The notes under the pieces were generated by a model. That model made no database searches. It worked only from the letters and a program-made list of their open reading frames with translations, and was not told the DNA's origin. From Roseimaritima multifibrata (GTDB lineage Bacteria; Planctomycetota; Planctomycetia; Pirellulales; Pirellulaceae): a DNA stretch of 64,000 bases. Both the position numbers and the translations under genes were made by a program. The first letter of the stretch is position 1; every line of letters starts with the position of its first letter. Below are positions 63,862-64,000 of this stretch, piece after piece. The stretch is taken from positions 2,232,001-2,296,000 of the forward strand of contig NZ_CP036262.1 in assembly GCF_007741495.1 (NCBI RefSeq), given 5' to 3'.

Positions 63862-64000
63862 TAGGAATGTCTCCGCGGCCCCCCGGCCGCTGCTGCTTGT
63901 CCGAATGGCGAAGACGGAGACATACTGATTAGGTCAGTACGCCGTGATTCAGCTTGTATACGGATGGTGCACACAAACGAAACCACGGTCGCTCGACCGC
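63862..64000. promoter_or_regulatory. Upstream region of the BBP7 gene
   Basis: It contains a GC-rich palindrome (CGGCCCCCCGGCCG near 63877) and TACTGA-TTAGG-TCAGTA at about 63923-63939, either of which could be a regulatory site in the leader of the BBP7 transcript. No clear promoter hexamers were identified. Confidence 0.35.

Noticed and set aside
1-64000. tRNA, rRNA, integrase or prophage genes
   Set aside because: No cloverleaf with a GTTCRANYC-type arm in the gaps, no rRNA-like stretch and no recombinase motif were found by eye. A tRNA scan could still find one that was missed.

Overview
The window reads as chromosomal DNA of a planctomycete, most likely a member of the Pirellulaceae. 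The pointers are a giant secreted protein with an N-terminal LEPR-type box (LEDRVLLS), a formylglycine sulfatase, a PSD1 cytochrome-like protein followed by a DUF1501 protein, two DUF1559 (H-X9-DG) pilin-like proteins with small carboxypeptidase-regulatory-like lipoproteins, and a BBP7-type outer-membrane barrel protein. Intergenic DNA is rich in hairpin repeats. No rRNA, tRNA, CRISPR array, prophage or transposase gene was recognised.

Layout. 1-8602 (-): the first ~2,867 codons of a mosaic surface/secreted protein (DUF4347, CSLREA beta-helix, LamG, C-type lectin, cadherin, FG-GAP and delta-60 repeats) that runs off the left edge. 8.6-9.4 kb: tandem repeats. 9.4-12.0 kb (-): an adenylate-forming enzyme followed by a CoA-acylating-type aldehyde dehydrogenase, which together could reduce a carboxylic acid to an aldehyde. 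12.8-14.2 kb (-): a membrane-anchored coiled-coil protein with a BRCT-like C-terminus. 14.5-19.1 kb (+): a type II secretion pseudopilin operon gspG-H-I-J-K, followed by epmA. 20.1-21.2 kb: three long hairpins. 21.2-26.0 kb (-): a trypsin-like protease with a large C-terminal region, and a sulfatase. 26.2-28.9 kb (+): rdgB, a LmbE/PIG-L deacetylase and an APC permease, with overlapping ends.

29.1-37.6 kb (-): a YqiJ-like membrane protein, a YqiK-like flotillin and a 1,769-residue coiled-coil AAA+ ATPase. This is the best candidate for a poorly described multi-gene system in the window. 38.0-41.6 kb (-): a lipoprotein, a DUF1559 pilin-like protein and a LamG-metallophosphoesterase. 41.8-45.9 kb (+): the PSD1/DUF1501 pair. 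45.9-47.2 kb: two ~400-bp inverted-repeat elements and a 106-bp tandem array. 47.2-48.3 kb (-): a parvulin-type prolyl isomerase. 48.7-50.2 kb (+): a second DUF1559/lipoprotein pair with a clear terminator. 50.2-50.9 kb: another inverted-repeat element. 50.9-54.1 kb (-): mfd. 54.3-57.7 kb (+): a Gfo/Idh/MocA oxidoreductase, an SMP-30-like protein and an M16 protease. 57.8-61.0 kb (-): leuS and a small PHA-system-like protein. 61.3-62.1 kb (+): map. 62.3-63.9 kb (-): the BBP7 protein.

The genes are mostly short co-directional groups of two to five, often with 1-10 nt overlaps (gspH/I/J/K, yqiJ/flotillin, rdgB/deacetylase/permease), separated by repeat-laden gaps. Housekeeping functions (Mfd, LeuS, Map, RdgB, EpmA) alternate with envelope and secretion functions.
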